Shown: positions 62,749-64,000 of the stretch, one piece after another
Numbering within the stretch: the stretch's first letter is position 1
How the letters are laid out: every line of letters begins with the position of its first letter
Translations under genes and position numbers: made by a program
Assembly (NCBI RefSeq): GCF_000702325.1
Contig: NZ_KL370891.1
Location: 704,917-768,916, forward strand
Reading direction: 5' to 3'
DNA: 64,000 bases
Source: Thiomicrorhabdus sp. Milos-T2
GTDB taxonomy: Bacteria > Pseudomonadota > Gammaproteobacteria > Thiomicrospirales > Thiomicrospiraceae
Notes under the pieces: generated by a model
The model's database searches: none
What the model saw: only the letters and a program-made list of their open reading frames with translations
Told to the model about the DNA's origin: nothing

Positions 62749-62775
62749 GTATCGGTAAAAAAAAGAAAAGCTTTA
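62749..62775 (-). promoter_or_regulatory. sigma-28 (FliA) promoter of flgM-flgN
   Basis: On the minus strand TAAAGCTT, exactly 11 bp, ACCGATAC, against consensus TAAAGTTT-N11-GCCGATAA: 13 of 16 bases with correct spacing. It lies 64 bp upstream of flgM and would give the classical feedback control by FliA. Confidence 0.75.
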
Positions 62776-62908
62776 GTAAAAGTTTACACTTTTTTTAAAT
62801 TTATTTTCTTTGTGTAAACTGCACGGGAGCGGATGTTTCCTTTTTATATATTGTTTTAATGTTTCTATCATATTGTTATGTCGTTATGAGCTGTCAAATT
62901 TATGGCTT

Positions 62909-63643
62909 CTATGGAACTAATACTGTATTCGGAGCAACAACTATGCCTTTAATGGTTTTTTTAGAGGAATTGTTTTTTATAGAGACTTGTTCATCCACGA
63001 CAGCATTTTTTAAAGCCGTTCCTGTTGTTTTAACTTCAATTTCACCAATACGAGTGATGATATTTACTTGTTGATTTTTAAAAACCCAATATGGAGGCTG
63101 CAAATCTCTAATTCTTAATACTTGATTGGGTGCTATTGATTTTTTAGCTCGCATACCAATTGCTTTTGAAATATTTACCATGCTACCTGAAGGTATTTTT
63201 TTATAGTGAATAAGTACTTGTTTTACATCCTCTTCTTTTATAACGGCTTTTTTTAGAATTCCTTGAGTGGAGATAACAACGGGCTGTTTTCCGTTAACGG
63301 TAACGGGGACATAAACACGCCAATTTGGATTTAAGCAAACAGCGCTAATCGTCATTCTACCGGTTACTCTATCTAAATTTTTGTCCTCAATTTGAATTTT
63401 CCCTAGACAAGGTTTTAATCTTGTTTCAGGGGAGAGTTTTCTGAGTTGAATGGTAGGTTCAAATATTTTTTGGTCAATTTTTTGCTTTACATGCTGGGTA
63501 ACCAAGTCGTGGATTTCATCGATAGATTGAAATGCAGTACTTTTGTCTTGGTAAAGATTCGCTTTGGGGCTAGCAATGCTGCTTTTGCTAAACGTCACAA
63601 GAAGCAATGAGATAATGGTAAATAGATAAATCGAATTTTTCAT
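62909..63643 (-). CDS. flgA: flagellar P-ring chaperone FlgA
   Basis: 244 residues. Signal peptide (cleavage near SSIAS, about 25), then the FlgA/SAF domain with WRVYVPVTVNGKQPVVIS, GMRAKKSIAPNQVLRIRDLQPPYWVFKNQQVNIITRIGEIEVKTTGTALKNA and KKTIKGIVVAPNTV. It helps build the periplasmic P ring. Divergent from cheV and upstream of flgM, an arrangement shared with Vibrio and Pseudomonas. Confidence 0.94.
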   Translation of the reverse strand: MKNSIYLFTIISLLLVTFSKSSIASPKANLYQDKSTAFQSIDEIHDLVTQHVKQKIDQKIFEPTIQLRKLSPETRLKPCLGKIQIEDKNLDRVTGRMTISAVCLNPNWRVYVPVTVNGKQPVVISTQGILKKAVIKEEDVKQVLIHYKKIPSGSMVNISKAIGMRAKKSIAPNQVLRIRDLQPPYWVFKNQQVNIITRIGEIEVKTTGTALKNAVVDEQVSIKNNSSKKTIKGIVVAPNTVLVP

Positions 63644-63773
63644 ATGAACAGTCTAACATGGGCGTAAAATTCTTTGAAAGAACTGTTGTTATTAAATCAA
63701 TAAGATATACTCATTTTGCGTTGAGTTAAATAAGTTAATGCATAAAAATAAAACGAAATAAGGTGACGTTAAC

Positions 63774-64000
63774 ATGTCGAGCTTTTTAAAAGGTGTTGAT
63801 CAAAGGACTTCTTTGGCAGGTATGAACCGAATGGAGCTGTTACTTTTTACAATTAAGGGTCAGCAGTTGTTTGGAATAAATGTATTTAAAGTTCGTGAAG
63901 TGATTCGGACGCCTCATATTTCTAGCGTACCTAAAGCGGACTCAAGGGTAGTTGGTGTGTCAGATATTCGTGGGCAGACGATGCCAATGATTGACTTGGC
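63774..64000 (+). CDS. cheV: chemotaxis coupling protein CheV (partial)
   Basis: The first 75 codons are seen; the gene runs off the right edge. AAGGTGA (63760-63766) is the ribosome binding site. The visible part is a CheW-type domain with FTIKGQQLFGINVFKVREVI, VPKADSRVVGVSDIRGQTMPMIDL, as in CheV, which couples receptors to CheA and usually has a receiver domain further on. Its place beside flgA is conserved in Vibrio. Confidence 0.9.
   Translation, partial: MSSFLKGVDQRTSLAGMNRMELLLFTIKGQQLFGINVFKVREVIRTPHISSVPKADSRVVGVSDIRGQTMPMIDL

Noticed and set aside
1-64000. CRISPR arrays
   Set aside because: The repeats seen are either dispersed (palindrome, MITE) or short tandem duplications; no regularly spaced direct repeats and no cas genes.

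Overview
The window is about 38-40 % GC chromosome from a flagellated gammaproteobacterium. Gene order and protein types (cinA-type pncC, recA, recX, alaS, lysC, csrA in a row; flgM/flgN/flgA/cheV; YbiT-type ABC-F; FklB; FNR with its four cysteines) are gammaproteobacterial. Class I fructose-1,6-bisphosphatase, PEP carboxylase, cytochrome b561 and the small thioredoxin-fold secreted protein fit a chemolithoautotroph of the Thiomicrospira / Thiomicrorhabdus / Hydrogenovibrio group; that placement is inference, not proof.

Layout. 1-5 kb: partial ABC transporter ATPase, YbiT-like ABC-F protein, omega-amidase-like nitrilase, thioredoxin-fold protein without CxxC, FklB isomerase. 5.1-8.5 kb: accessory patch with a secreted protein flanked by attC-like sequence, a lipoprotein, a complete IS4-family insertion sequence (16-bp IRs, 11-bp target duplication) that landed inside an older inverted-repeat element, and a DUF6508 protein. 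8.5-11.8 kb: DUF1415, DUF5718, cytochrome b561 and CnoX (YbbN). 11.9-19.3 kb: two membrane c-di-GMP enzymes either side of mutS. 19.6-27 kb: pncC, recA, recX, alaS, lysC, csrA. 27-36.9 kb: mtfA, tRNA-Ser(GCT), tRNA-Arg(ACG), trpS, a methyltransferase-like membrane protein, pcnB-folK-panB, panC, motAB-type stator genes, panD. 37-50 kb: ppc, ppa, fbp, thiI, mltF, a dihydrolipoyl-dehydrogenase-like flavoprotein, rnr-rlmB. 50-54 kb: an unusual PfkB-kinase/Rieske fusion divergent from fnr, then a predicted FNR-activated small RNA, then a Pal-like lipoprotein. 54-64 kb: pepN, an LpoA/LppC-like protein, an acidic membrane protein, lipoproteins, flgP with a frameshift, a PilZ protein, flgN, flgM, flgA, and the start of cheV.

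Two repeat systems run through the whole window. (1) The exact 12-bp palindrome ACCAGGCCTGGT occurs 13 times (chance expectation far below one), both between and inside genes, and inside genes it is read in two different reading frames, so it is conserved as DNA. (2) A 159-260 bp inverted-repeat element with ends GAGACCTTTGCACGAGA occurs at least eight times; three copies have perfect 5-bp target duplications, so it is a MITE-like mobile element whose transposase is not here. A third, less frequent inverted repeat (accacgaagacac type) is between panB and panC.

Genes that work together: panB, panC and panD (pantothenate); recA/recX/mutS (repair and recombination); the two GGDEF proteins, PilZ protein, stator genes and flagellar cluster (c-di-GMP and motility); ppc, ppa, fbp (carbon and phosphate metabolism); rnr and rlmB (RNA processing).
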